From: Pusillimonas sp. UBA6240
Lineage (GTDB): Bacteria > Pseudomonadota > Gammaproteobacteria > Burkholderiales > Burkholderiaceae_B
NCBI GenBank assembly: GCA_002441445.1
Contig: DJWC01000043.1
Location: 1,474 to 9,436, forward strand
Direction of reading: 5' to 3'
DNA length: 7,963 nucleotides
Both the position numbers and the translations under genes were made by a program. The number at the start of each line of letters is the position of its first letter. The stretch's first letter is position 1. Positions 1 through 6,267 of this stretch are shown here, one piece after another. The notes beneath the pieces were generated by a model. That model worked only from the letters and a program-made list of their open reading frames with translations. It did no database searches and was not told the DNA's origin.

Positions 1-1062
1 TGGGGCGAGCTGAAGCGCGCCGAATATATCGCCAGCCTGGCCGACGTCACCCGCGCGCGCGCTTATCAGGACCTGATACTGCGCGTATCCCAAGCCTATT
101 TCGACGTGCTGGCGGCGCAGGATACCTTGCGCGCCCTGCTGGCGCAGAAAGAGGCGGTGGAAACCCAGTTGCGAGCCGCCCGGCAAGGCTTCGAACTGGG
201 CAGCACCACCATCGCCGACACCTACGAAGCCCAGGCCCGCCTGGACCTGCTCAATGCCAGCGAGCTGCAATCGCGCAATGCGCTGCAAGTGGCTCAGGAC
301 CAGCTGGCCAGACTGATCAACGAGCGCCCCGGCGAACTGGCCGAACTGGCCCCCGACACGGCTTTGCCCGCCCCCGAGCCGAACCGCCTGGAAGACTGGG
401 TGGCGCAGTCCTCGGACGCCAGCCTGGGGGTGGCGCAAGCGGAGCTGAATGCCAAGATCATCGAAAAACAGGTCGACATCGCCAAAAGCGAACACTATCC
501 CAAGCTGCATTTGCAGGCGCAGACGGGCACCGCATCGGACCGCGGGCTTTACGGGCTGAACAATGGCCCGCGCTCGCTGGACAGCACAGTGGGCATACAG
601 CTGTCCATACCCATATTCACCGGCGGGGAGCTTTCCTCGATAGTGCGCGAACAGGCTTCGCGCCTGCAGCAGGCGCGCTACGAGCTGGAAAACGCCAAGC
701 GCCAGGCCGTGCTGTCGACCCAGCAATATTTTTCAGGCGTTACATCGGGTCTGGCGCAGATCGACGCCTTGCGCGCGGCGGAAAAATCCAGCCTGGCGTC
801 CCTGCAGGCAAATCAAACCGGCTATGAGATCGGCGTGCGCATCAATATCGACGTGCTGAACGCGCAGCAGCAGCTGTATGAAACCCAGCGCAGCCTGGCG
901 CGCGCCCGCTACGACACGCTGATGAACAGCCTGCGGCTCAAGGCCAGCAGCGGAATACTGTCCGACCAGGACATCATGGCCATCAACCAGTTGCTGTACA
1001 CGCAGGGCCGCCAACCGCCGCAGCGGCGCCCGGGCTCACCCGCGAATTTTTCCAAGAAGTGA
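1..1062 (+). CDS. tolC: TolC-family outer membrane channel protein (5' end missing)
   Basis: Frame 1 is open from base 1 to a TGA at 1060-1062, giving 353 visible residues. The family is usually about 440-480 residues, so roughly the first 100, including the signal peptide, lie outside the window. The visible part has the two-repeat OEP architecture: long heptad-like helices with few Gly or Pro, broken by strand segments. The opening segment with LRVSQAYFDVLAAQDTL is the conserved end of a helix in repeat 1. SVGIQLSIPIFTGGELSS (about residues 195-215) is the second outer-membrane strand region, and YETQRSLARARYDTLMNS near the C-terminus is characteristic of the type I secretion TolC subfamily. 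The family forms trimeric channel-tunnels that export proteins or drugs together with an inner-membrane pump and an adaptor. No pump or adaptor gene is visible here, so the cargo is unknown. The tail after the OEP region is Pro/Arg/Gln-rich. Its last 27 bases overlap the convergent rfaE2 gene. Confidence 0.9.
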   Translation, partial: WGELKRAEYIASLADVTRARAYQDLILRVSQAYFDVLAAQDTLRALLAQKEAVETQLRAARQGFELGSTTIADTYEAQARLDLLNASELQSRNALQVAQDQLARLINERPGELAELAPDTALPAPEPNRLEDWVAQSSDASLGVAQAELNAKIIEKQVDIAKSEHYPKLHLQAQTGTASDRGLYGLNNGPRSLDSTVGIQLSIPIFTGGELSSIVREQASRLQQARYELENAKRQAVLSTQQYFSGVTSGLAQIDALRAAEKSSLASLQANQTGYEIGVRINIDVLNAQQQLYETQRSLARARYDTLMNSLRLKASSGILSDQDIMAINQLLYTQGRQPPQRRPGSPANFSKK

Positions 1063-1518
1063 AGTCGTCGAGCGCTGGAATTCAAAAGGTATGGCGACCG
1101 CCCGGCCGCCCCAGCTCTTGACGCTGGCCGTTTCCGGCAAGGTTTCCATATCGTAGTCCCCTCCCTTGACGATCAGATCCGGCCGCAGCGCCTCGATCAA
1201 GGCCTGCGGCGTGTCTTCGTCGAACCAGGTGACCATGTCCACGCATTCCAGCGCGGCGATCAGGGCCGCCCGGTCCTCCAGCGTATTCAGCGGTCGGTCC
1301 GGCCCCTTGCCCAGCCGGCGCACGGACTCGTCCGTATTCAAGGCGACGATCAGGCTGGCGCCCAATTGGGCCGCGGCGTCCAGGTAGGCGACATGGCCGC
1401 GGTGCAGAATATCGAAAACGCCATTGGTGAATACCAGCGGGCGCGCCAGGGCATGGCTGCGCACCGCCGCCTCGCAATCGCTGCGCGACAGTATCTTGGA
1501 TTCGAACCGTGCCGGCAT
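1036..1518 (-). CDS. rfaE2: D-glycero-beta-D-manno-heptose 1-phosphate adenylyltransferase
   Basis: This 160-residue protein matches the cytidylyltransferase-like nucleotidyltransferase domain that forms the C-terminal half of HldE in E. coli; here it is a stand-alone gene, as is common in Bordetella and relatives. It transfers AMP from ATP to heptose 1-phosphate, giving ADP-heptose for the LPS inner core; the enzyme is cytosolic. Visible motifs are VFTNGVFDILHRGHV (residues 29-43), containing the nucleotide-binding HxGH as H39-R-G-H42, the substrate-side segment PDLIVKGGDYD (113-123), and RSTTSLLGKIR (149-159), equivalent to the ISTT/K motif near the C-terminus. The ATG at 1518 is preceded by AGGAC (1529-1525 on the minus strand), which overlaps the TAG stop of the upstream di-iron gene. 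Expression is therefore probably coupled to that gene. The 3' end overlaps the tolC-like gene tail to tail. Confidence 0.95.
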   Translation of the reverse strand: MPARFESKILSRSDCEAAVRSHALARPLVFTNGVFDILHRGHVAYLDAAAQLGASLIVALNTDESVRRLGKGPDRPLNTLEDRAALIAALECVDMVTWFDEDTPQALIEALRPDLIVKGGDYDMETLPETASVKSWGGRAVAIPFEFQRSTTSLLGKIRG

Positions 1519-1527
1519 GGGGACGTC

Positions 1528-2379
1528 CTAGGCGGGCGCCATGCCTTTGAGGAGTTCCTTGCGGTAGCGGTTCAGGTCCTGCACGGTATTGAAGGTGCTG
1601 TCCATCAGCAGCGACATGTTGTGCAGTATACGGGAACTGACCTTGCCTTCCCATTCCTTGTCGAAATGGATCTGGTTGTCCAGCCAGTTTTCCAGCCAGC
1701 CCGGCGACGGTAGCTTGGACTGCACCGTGTCCTGCGGGTAGAGGTCTTTGTTGACATGCAGATTGGTGGGGTGCAGCGCCTGCGGCGTACGATGGGCCGA
1801 GGCCATCAGGACGCCGATCTTGGAAAACGCAATGCGCGCGTTGTGGCCGAATTCCTTGCCGCGATGGATCAAGGCGCGCTTCATGTAGCGCAAGTACGCG
1901 CCGGCGTGGCGCGCTTCATCTTGCGCGATGATCTTGTAGATGGCCTTGATGACAGGTTCGGTATGCCAGTCGGCCGCGCGCCGGTACCAGTGATTCAGGC
2001 GGACTTCGCCGCAAAAATGCAGCATCAAGGTTTCCAGCGCGGGGGCCGGGTCGAACTCGAAGCGCACTTTGTGCAGCTCTTCTTCGGTGGGCACCAATTC
2101 CGGGCGGAAGCGGCGCAGGTATTCGATCAGCGCCAGCGAATGCTTCTGCTCTTCGAAGAACCATACCGACATGAAGGCGCAAAAGTCGCTGTCGTCGCGG
2201 TTGTCGCGCAGAAACATTTCGGTTGCCGGCAGGGCCGCCCATTCCGTGATGGCGTTCATTTTGATGGTATAGGCCTGATCATCGCTGAGCTTCGTGGAAT
2301 CAAAGTCATCCCACGGGATATCGGTGCCCATATTCCAGCGCACGGCTTCCATCGATTTGAAAAGTTCGGGGTAAAGCAT
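1528..2379 (-). CDS. Ferritin-like di-iron protein, acyl-ACP desaturase/oxygenase-like fold
   Basis: A 283-residue, largely helical protein. Its residues match a carboxylate-bridged di-iron four-helix bundle: E46 (TEWAALPATE), E77xxH80 (FFEEQKHS), E125 (HFCGEVRLNHW) and E155xxH158 (AQDEARHAGAY). This E / ExxH / E / ExxH spacing is the pattern of the ribonucleotide-reductase/acyl-ACP desaturase branch of the ferritin superfamily, so O2 activation is likely. The substrate cannot be told from sequence. The C-terminal 100 residues are an extra helical region without a recognised motif. No signal peptide or membrane segment is seen, so it is probably cytosolic. A GAGAG Shine-Dalgarno (2390-2386) supports the ATG at 2379. 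It lies 188 bases after ubiB and 9 bases before rfaE2. Homologues are usually annotated only as ferritin-like domain proteins. An oxygenase serving lipid or quinone metabolism is a guess from context. Confidence 0.85.
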   Translation of the reverse strand: MLYPELFKSMEAVRWNMGTDIPWDDFDSTKLSDDQAYTIKMNAITEWAALPATEMFLRDNRDDSDFCAFMSVWFFEEQKHSLALIEYLRRFRPELVPTEEELHKVRFEFDPAPALETLMLHFCGEVRLNHWYRRAADWHTEPVIKAIYKIIAQDEARHAGAYLRYMKRALIHRGKEFGHNARIAFSKIGVLMASAHRTPQALHPTNLHVNKDLYPQDTVQSKLPSPGWLENWLDNQIHFDKEWEGKVSSRILHNMSLLMDSTFNTVQDLNRYRKELLKGMAPA

Positions 2380-2434
2380 GGGAATCTCTCTTGATTAATC
2401 CACAGGCCCGACCGGAGCGCCGAGCCCCTGCCGG

Positions 2435-2445
2435 ATAATAATATA
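2435..2445 (-). promoter_or_regulatory. Possible -10 region upstream of the di-iron protein gene
   Basis: An AT-only stretch in an otherwise GC-rich gap reads TATATTATTAT on the minus strand and contains overlapping TATATT and TATTAT hexamers, 56 or more bases before the ATG at 2379. The best -35 candidate, GAAACA, lies 18 bases upstream of TATATT and is a poor match, so only the AT-rich core is seen. A promoter here would let the di-iron gene and rfaE2 be expressed independently of ubiB. Confidence 0.3.
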
Positions 2446-2519
2446 GCGGCCGCTTAACAGGAATGTTTCAGGCCTCGGTAGGGTTGGATCGCCTTTGATG
2501 CATGGCGGCATTTGCATGC

Positions 2520-2559
2520 GGGCGGCGTATACCGCCGGGCGGCGAACCGCTGGGCGGCG
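2520..2559. repeat. GGGCGGCG triplicate forming two small hairpins after ubiB
   Basis: GGGCGGCG occurs at 2520-2527, 2537-2544 and 2552-2559. Interleaved complementary bases make two adjacent hairpins: GGCGG/CCGCC (2521-2525 with 2532-2536, loop of 6) and GCGG/CCGC (2539-2542 with 2547-2550, loop of 4, reading TTCG on the minus strand). They begin 8 bases beyond the ubiB stop codon. No T-run follows on the minus strand, so an intrinsic terminator is not supported. An mRNA 3'-end stabiliser or Rho-associated structure is possible. Confidence 0.35.
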
Positions 2560-2567
2560 CACTGCCT

Positions 2568-4130
2568 TCATTGACGGGTAAGCGCCCATATCGCCAGGCC
2601 CAGCGCCACGGCGCCTATGGCCGCCAGCACCACGAGCAGGCGATTGGTCTGCTCTTGCGCGCGCCGCATGCGCTCGAGTTCCAAGTTTAACCCAGGCCCG
2701 GTGTCGGCGCGGTTCAGGTTGGTATACACGAGCCGCGGGATTTGCGGCAGTATCTGCGCCCATTGGCTGGCTTCCTTGTCGAGCTGCCTGCGCAAGCCCG
2801 TCAGGCCCACCCTTTCATGCATCCATTTCTCCAGGTGCGGCTTGGCGGTTTTCCAGAGGTCCAGATTAGGGTCCAGCTCGCGCCCCATGCCTTCGACATT
2901 GAGCAGGGTTTTCTGCAACAGGACCAGTTGCGGCTGTATTTCGACGTTGAAGCGGCGAGACGTCTGGAACAGCCGCAGCAGCACCTGCCCCAGTGAAATC
3001 TCGGCCAGCGGCCGGTCGAAGTAGGGTTCGCATACTGCGCGCACCGCCGCTTCGAGCTCTTCTTCGCGGGTCGTGGGTGGAACCCAGCCCGATTCGATAT
3101 GCAGCCGCGCCACCCGATGATAATCACGGCGGAAAAACGCCAGGAAGTTCTGGGCCAGATAGTTTTTATCGAATTCGGACAAGGAGCCCACGATGCCGAA
3201 GTCCAGGGCGATGTAGCGGCCCAGGGTTTCCGGCGCATCCGACACATAGATATTGCCCGGATGCATGTCGGCGTGGAAAAAGCCGTCGGTGAACACCTGC
3301 GTGAAGAATATCTCCACGCCCTTGCGGCTCAGTTCGGAGGTATCGATATTGGCCGCTTTCAGCCGTTCGATCTGGCTGACCGGTATGCCCCGCATCCGCT
3401 CCATCGTGAATACGTTGGTTGCGCAAAATTCCCACACCACCTCGGGCACCATCAGCAAATGCTCGCGTCCGGTTCCGGCCGAAAAATTGCGGCGCAACTG
3501 GCTGCAGTTGGAGGCTTCGCGTATGAGATCGAGCTCGTCGTGCAGATAGATGTCGAACTCGGCCACGACCTGGCGCGGCTTCAGGCGCCGCCCATCGGCG
3601 GCCAGACGTTCCACCAGGCCGGCCAGCACGCGCAATATCGCCAAATCCTTTTCGATGATTTCACGCATGCCGGGCCGCAGAACCTTGACCGCCACTTCGC
3701 GTCCATCGTGCAGTACGGCGAAATGGACCTGGGCGATCGATGCCGATGCGACGGGATCCGTCTCGAAGTGCTTGAACAGGGTATGGGGCGATGCGCCCAG
3801 GGCCGCCTCGATGGCGGCGGCGGCCTGGTCCGAGGGGAAAGGCGGCACGCGGTCCTGCAGCAAAGCCAGCTCTATGGCGATATCCAGCGGTATCAGGTCG
3901 CGCCGTGTGGACAGCACCTGGCCGAATTTCACGAAAATCGGCCCCAGCGATTCCAGCGCCAGCCGCAGGCGGACGCCGCGCGGGGTTCTGGGTGGGCGCC
4001 CGAAGCGGACGACGCGCAACAGCCCGTATGCGATGGGGTGCTTGATGCCGGACAACACGAGCTCGTCCAGCCGGTAGCGCAGCGCTACGAAAACAATGTA
4101 GAACAGGCGGAAAAAGGTAAGCATGATCAT
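2568..4130 (-). CDS. ubiB: UbiB, ABC1/ADCK-family kinase-like ubiquinone biosynthesis protein
   Basis: 520 residues from the chosen start, the normal size for UbiB. It is an atypical protein-kinase-like ATPase required for ubiquinone biosynthesis and acts at the inner membrane with the Ubi complex. Family hallmarks are all present: KFGQ (residues 68-71) of the KxGQ motif, the Ala-rich nucleotide loop ASASIAQ (128-134) in place of a Gly-rich loop, VAVKV with the ATP-contacting lysine K149, the catalytic-loop HADMHPGN (286-293), and LDFG with D310. Residues about 497-518 form a single strongly hydrophobic C-terminal membrane segment ending in TRQ. An in-frame ATG at 4223 would add 31 Gly/Ala-rich residues. 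I prefer the ATG at 4130 because it overlaps the ubiJ stop as ATGA, has AGGG 10-13 bases upstream, and begins with the family-like MIMLTFFRLFYIV. The ATG at 4124 is a near alternative. Confidence 0.95.
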   Translation of the reverse strand: MIMLTFFRLFYIVFVALRYRLDELVLSGIKHPIAYGLLRVVRFGRPPRTPRGVRLRLALESLGPIFVKFGQVLSTRRDLIPLDIAIELALLQDRVPPFPSDQAAAAIEAALGASPHTLFKHFETDPVASASIAQVHFAVLHDGREVAVKVLRPGMREIIEKDLAILRVLAGLVERLAADGRRLKPRQVVAEFDIYLHDELDLIREASNCSQLRRNFSAGTGREHLLMVPEVVWEFCATNVFTMERMRGIPVSQIERLKAANIDTSELSRKGVEIFFTQVFTDGFFHADMHPGNIYVSDAPETLGRYIALDFGIVGSLSEFDKNYLAQNFLAFFRRDYHRVARLHIESGWVPPTTREEELEAAVRAVCEPYFDRPLAEISLGQVLLRLFQTSRRFNVEIQPQLVLLQKTLLNVEGMGRELDPNLDLWKTAKPHLEKWMHERVGLTGLRRQLDKEASQWAQILPQIPRLVYTNLNRADTGPGLNLELERMRRAQEQTNRLLVVLAAIGAVALGLAIWALTRQ

Positions 4131-4765
4131 GTGTTGGGCGCCCTGCGTGCCGCCTCCAGCGCATCCATGCGTGCATCCAGGGAATCCAGGCGCTGGAGCG
4201 CGCCCCGCAGCCGATCCGACCAATCCTCGAAGGCCGGCCGGCCGGCCAGCGTGGCGCTTTCTTCCGTCAGGTATTCTGCTGCGTTGCCCGCCAGCCGCCG
4301 CCCAGCGGCCTGCATGCCGCCCGCCAGCGCGCGCCCGGCTCGCAGCAGGCGCAGCGCCGCGACATCGCCCACCAGCGCGGACAAATCGCTTTCAATATCC
4401 CAGCGCAGATCGCGGGCGAGGCCGGACACCACGTGCGCGAGCCCGGCATCCCCTTCGACATGCAACAGATCCGCCAGGCCGTCCGGGTCGCCGGAGCCGA
4501 AAACGGCGGGAATGTCGGCCAGCCTGCCGGCCGGTATGGTGAGGATTACATCGGGCGCCACGGCGGCATTGCCGGCTTCCACGAACCCCGAGGACTGCAG
4601 CGTCAGCCCCAGCACGAGGCCGCCCACCTTGAAGCGCACCGACTTGCCCGCATGGCGGCTGAGCCGGTCGCGCGCCCAGTCTTCGCGCCGCAGCAGCTGA
4701 TTCAATGCGCGTGCGTAGACGGCGGATGGTTCGAGAAATGGCGGCAAAGGAAACATGTTCGGCAT
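4127..4765 (-). CDS. ubiJ: UbiJ, SCP2-domain ubiquinone biosynthesis accessory factor
   Basis: 212 residues from the chosen ATG; E. coli UbiJ is about 200. The N-terminal and central part (about 15-120) is an SCP2 sterol-carrier-like fold that binds hydrophobic polyprenyl intermediates. The conserved run LHVEGDAGLAHVVSGLARDL followed by WDIES and then GD (101-134) is the signature shared with E. coli UbiJ. Residues about 178-208 form a charged, leucine-containing C-terminal helix likely to coil with UbiK. The protein is a soluble scaffold of the Ubi complex, where it helps present lipid substrates to the hydroxylases and methyltransferases. The start is uncertain: ATG at 4765, ATG at 4756 (MFPLPPF) and TTG at 4804 are all open and none has a convincing Shine-Dalgarno. 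The 3' end overlaps ubiB by ATGA, so translation of the two is probably coupled. Confidence 0.88.
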   Translation of the reverse strand: MPNMFPLPPFLEPSAVYARALNQLLRREDWARDRLSRHAGKSVRFKVGGLVLGLTLQSSGFVEAGNAAVAPDVILTIPAGRLADIPAVFGSGDPDGLADLLHVEGDAGLAHVVSGLARDLRWDIESDLSALVGDVAALRLLRAGRALAGGMQAAGRRLAGNAAEYLTEESATLAGRPAFEDWSDRLRGALQRLDSLDARMDALEAARRAPNT

Positions 4766-4806
4766 GAGCGGCGCGGCCGTCGTCGTGATGAGCCTATGAA
4801 GCAAGG

Positions 4807-4853
4807 CTCAAGTTTAACGGTTTTAACCATAAAAATCGGACGGCCAACAATAA
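4807..4853 (-). promoter_or_regulatory. AT-rich leader upstream of ubiJ with tandem TTTAAC repeats
   Basis: This is the only AT-rich stretch in the 279-base gap between the Tim44-like gene and ubiJ. It contains two copies of TTTAAC nine bases apart (4813-4818 and 4822-4827), so the repeats fall on nearly one face of the helix. Upstream on the minus strand is TTGTTGG and then a short T-run. No clean -35/-10 pair is seen. It is the most likely place for a ubiJ-ubiB promoter and perhaps an operator. Confidence 0.3.
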
Positions 4854-4875
4854 TGGCGCCCTGAAAGGAGCGCCA
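4844..4875 (-). terminator. Possible intrinsic terminator after the Tim44-like gene
   Basis: TGGCGC (4854-4859) pairs with GCGCCA (4870-4875). CCT (4860-4862) pairs with AGG (4866-4868) across one unpaired base, giving a stem of about 9 bp with a 3-base loop. On the minus strand the stem is followed by TTATTGTTGG, a moderately T-rich tail. It lies about 170 bases past the Tim44-like stop and just before the AT-rich leader of ubiJ, a sensible position for separating the two units. Confidence 0.4.
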
Positions 4876-4939
4876 TCGAGATAAAACGCGGGGGGCCGGA
4901 CGCCGGTATGCTGGATCACTTCCGGTTCAGTGCGGTGCG

Positions 4940-4961
4940 GCCCGGCACGGCCTTGCCGGGC
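4940..4961. repeat. Perfect 8-bp hairpin in the Tim44-ubiJ gap
   Basis: GCCCGGCA (4940-4947) and TGCCGGGC (4954-4961) are exact reverse complements around a 6-base loop. Neither side is followed by a T-run. It could be a transcript 3'-end structure after the Tim44-like gene or a protein-binding palindrome. Confidence 0.35.
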
Positions 4962-5044
4962 GCTGCTCGACCGAATGTGATTCCCGCCAAGCGCAAACTC
5001 GCGCACCGCCGGACGGCCGGCGACCGCGGCAGCGGCCGACCGCT

Positions 5045-6016
5045 TCAGCTCGCGTATTCGACGGGGATTTGCTGGATGCCCGCCAGCAGCCAGCCCGCGT
5101 TTTCGCCCTTGTAGAGATTCCAGATTTCCTCGAAGCGGAAAGCTTCGGCATCCTTGGATTCGCGCAGCATGCCGGAGTAGCGGACGCTGGCCAGATGGCC
5201 GCCCGATACGGCTTCGATGCCCAGGAGTTCCGCATTGAGCAGCACGACTTCGGTTACCGTGCCTTCCTTGCGGGCCAGCACTTCCGGCTTGAGTTCGGCG
5301 AGCAGATCGTCGGTGAGGTATTCACGCAGCTTGTCCATATCGCCGCTGTCCCACACCGCCTGGATTTCCACGAAGCGCGACTTGGCGTTGGCGAGGAAGG
5401 CGGAGGTATCGAAATCACCGGGGATGAACCATTTTTCGTCCACCGGAGGGGCGGGCACCGCGGCGGGAGCCGCCGATGCCGATGGGGCCGCACCGGCGGG
5501 CGCCTGGCGCATGATGGAAGACTGCGCCTGCGCATTCTGGCGATTCATGGTGTTGTGCCCGGCGCCCGCCTGCTGCATGGCGGGGCGCGCGGCGCCGCCG
5601 CGCAGCTTGCGCACAATGAACATGACGCCGAATACCAGCAAACCGATGAGCAGCAGACTGGACATCATTTCAAGGAAAGCGCCCGACAGGCCGAGGCTGG
5701 ACAGCAAGGCGGCGATGCCCAGGCCCGCGGCGATGCCGGCTATGGGGCCGAGCCAGCGGGACATACCGCTTTTGGCCGCGGTCGTGGCGCCCGCCGCGGC
5801 GGCGCCGGCAGCCGGAGCCGCGGAACGCGTGGGGTTGGACGCCGCGGCGGGCGGGGTGACGGCCTGGCGCTGTTGCGTTACGTTGGTAGACTGGCGGCCC
5901 AGGCTTTTGCCGCCGCCCATGCGGCGCGCCTCGGCGTCGAAAGACACCGACATCATGGCGCCCGCAGAAACGGCCAGCATGACGATGGCCAGCAGCCGCG
6001 AGAATCGTTGAGACAT
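5045..6016 (-). CDS. Tim44-like domain membrane protein
   Basis: A 323-residue protein with these parts in order: a signal peptide or N-terminal anchor (residues 1 to about 30, hydrophobic LLAIVMLAVSAGAMM then DAEARR); the RRMGGGKSLGRQS segment (31-43) typical of bacterial Tim44-like proteins; an Ala/Pro low-complexity linker (about 45-85); two hydrophobic segments (about 88-110 and 114-136) ending in the basic VRKLRGG; a second Ala/Pro/Gln linker; and a C-terminal Tim44-like domain (about 190-320) rich in acidic and aromatic residues (KWFIPGDFDTSAFLANAK, VWDSGDMDKLREYLTDDL, FEEIWNLYK). In mitochondria this domain tethers the import motor to membranes; the bacterial role is not established. 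The ATG at 6016 has a strong AGGAG (6029-6025). It lies between ubiE and ubiJ with gaps on both sides, so co-regulation is possible but a shared transcript is not shown. Confidence 0.88.
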   Translation of the reverse strand: MSQRFSRLLAIVMLAVSAGAMMSVSFDAEARRMGGGKSLGRQSTNVTQQRQAVTPPAAASNPTRSAAPAAGAAAAGATTAAKSGMSRWLGPIAGIAAGLGIAALLSSLGLSGAFLEMMSSLLLIGLLVFGVMFIVRKLRGGAARPAMQQAGAGHNTMNRQNAQAQSSIMRQAPAGAAPSASAAPAAVPAPPVDEKWFIPGDFDTSAFLANAKSRFVEIQAVWDSGDMDKLREYLTDDLLAELKPEVLARKEGTVTEVVLLNAELLGIEAVSGGHLASVRYSGMLRESKDAEAFRFEEIWNLYKGENAGWLLAGIQQIPVEYAS

Positions 6017-6130
6017 GTGTATCGCTCCTGTTATGCAATACGCCGTTCGCGCATCGCCGAGTTGATCCCGATCTAGAATTAGTGGTTTTTGCAGATAGCA
6101 AGTGAAATCTTACTACAAGCTGAATGCAAG

Positions 6131-6156
6131 CATACCGTATGACCGGCCGTATGCAA
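6131..6156. repeat. Palindrome and direct repeat upstream of the Tim44-like gene
   Basis: CATAC-C-GTATG (6131-6141) is a near-perfect palindrome. CCGTATG is directly repeated at 6135-6141 and 6147-6153, and GCATAC at 6130-6135 is inverted as GTATGC at 6149-6154. This lies about 115 bases upstream of the Tim44-like ATG in the gap after ubiE, a plausible operator position. No regulator is assigned. Confidence 0.3.
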
Positions 6157-6201
6157 AGAAGTTCAAGCGCCGCCGGGTAAATATATTTGACGCCGGTACT
6201 T

Positions 6202-6225
6202 GCCGCCGGATTCCATGCCGGCGGC
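6202..6225. repeat. Perfect 8-bp hairpin downstream of ubiE
   Basis: GCCGCCGG (6202-6209) and CCGGCGGC (6218-6225) are exact reverse complements around an 8-base loop, 43 bases past the ubiE stop. On the minus strand it is followed by AAGTACC rather than a T-run, though an AT-rich stretch (ATATATTT, 6181-6188) comes about 14 bases later. It is a possible but atypical transcript end for ubiE. Confidence 0.35.
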
Positions 6226-6267
6226 ATGAGCGCGCCGGCTCGGGCCCGGGGGGACCGGGTGCGGGCG

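Noticed and set aside
4131..4223. 31-residue N-terminal extension of ubiB
   Set aside because: It would overlap ubiJ by nearly 100 bases, is Gly/Ala-rich and unlike UbiB, whereas the ATG at 4130 gives a standard ATGA overlap.
3099..4700. Plus-strand open frame of 533 codons opposite ubiB and ubiJ
   Set aside because: It lies antisense to two well-supported genes, shows no recognisable domain, changes to a Ser/Arg/Pro-rich low-complexity tail, and is expected by chance in GC-rich coding DNA.
4814..4826. TTAA-TTAA pair as a CtrA binding site matching the chimeric regulator
   Set aside because: The known CtrA site is TTAA-N7-TTAA; here the spacer is 5 bases, so it does not match.
5069..6076. 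Plus-strand open frame of 335 codons opposite the Tim44-like gene
   Set aside because: His/Gly/Arg-rich shadow of the Ala/Pro linkers on the other strand, with no domain. The minus-strand gene has a strong ribosome binding site and clear family features.
6202..6225. ubiE intrinsic terminator
   Set aside because: The stem is perfect but no T-run follows it on the minus strand, so it is listed only as a hairpin.
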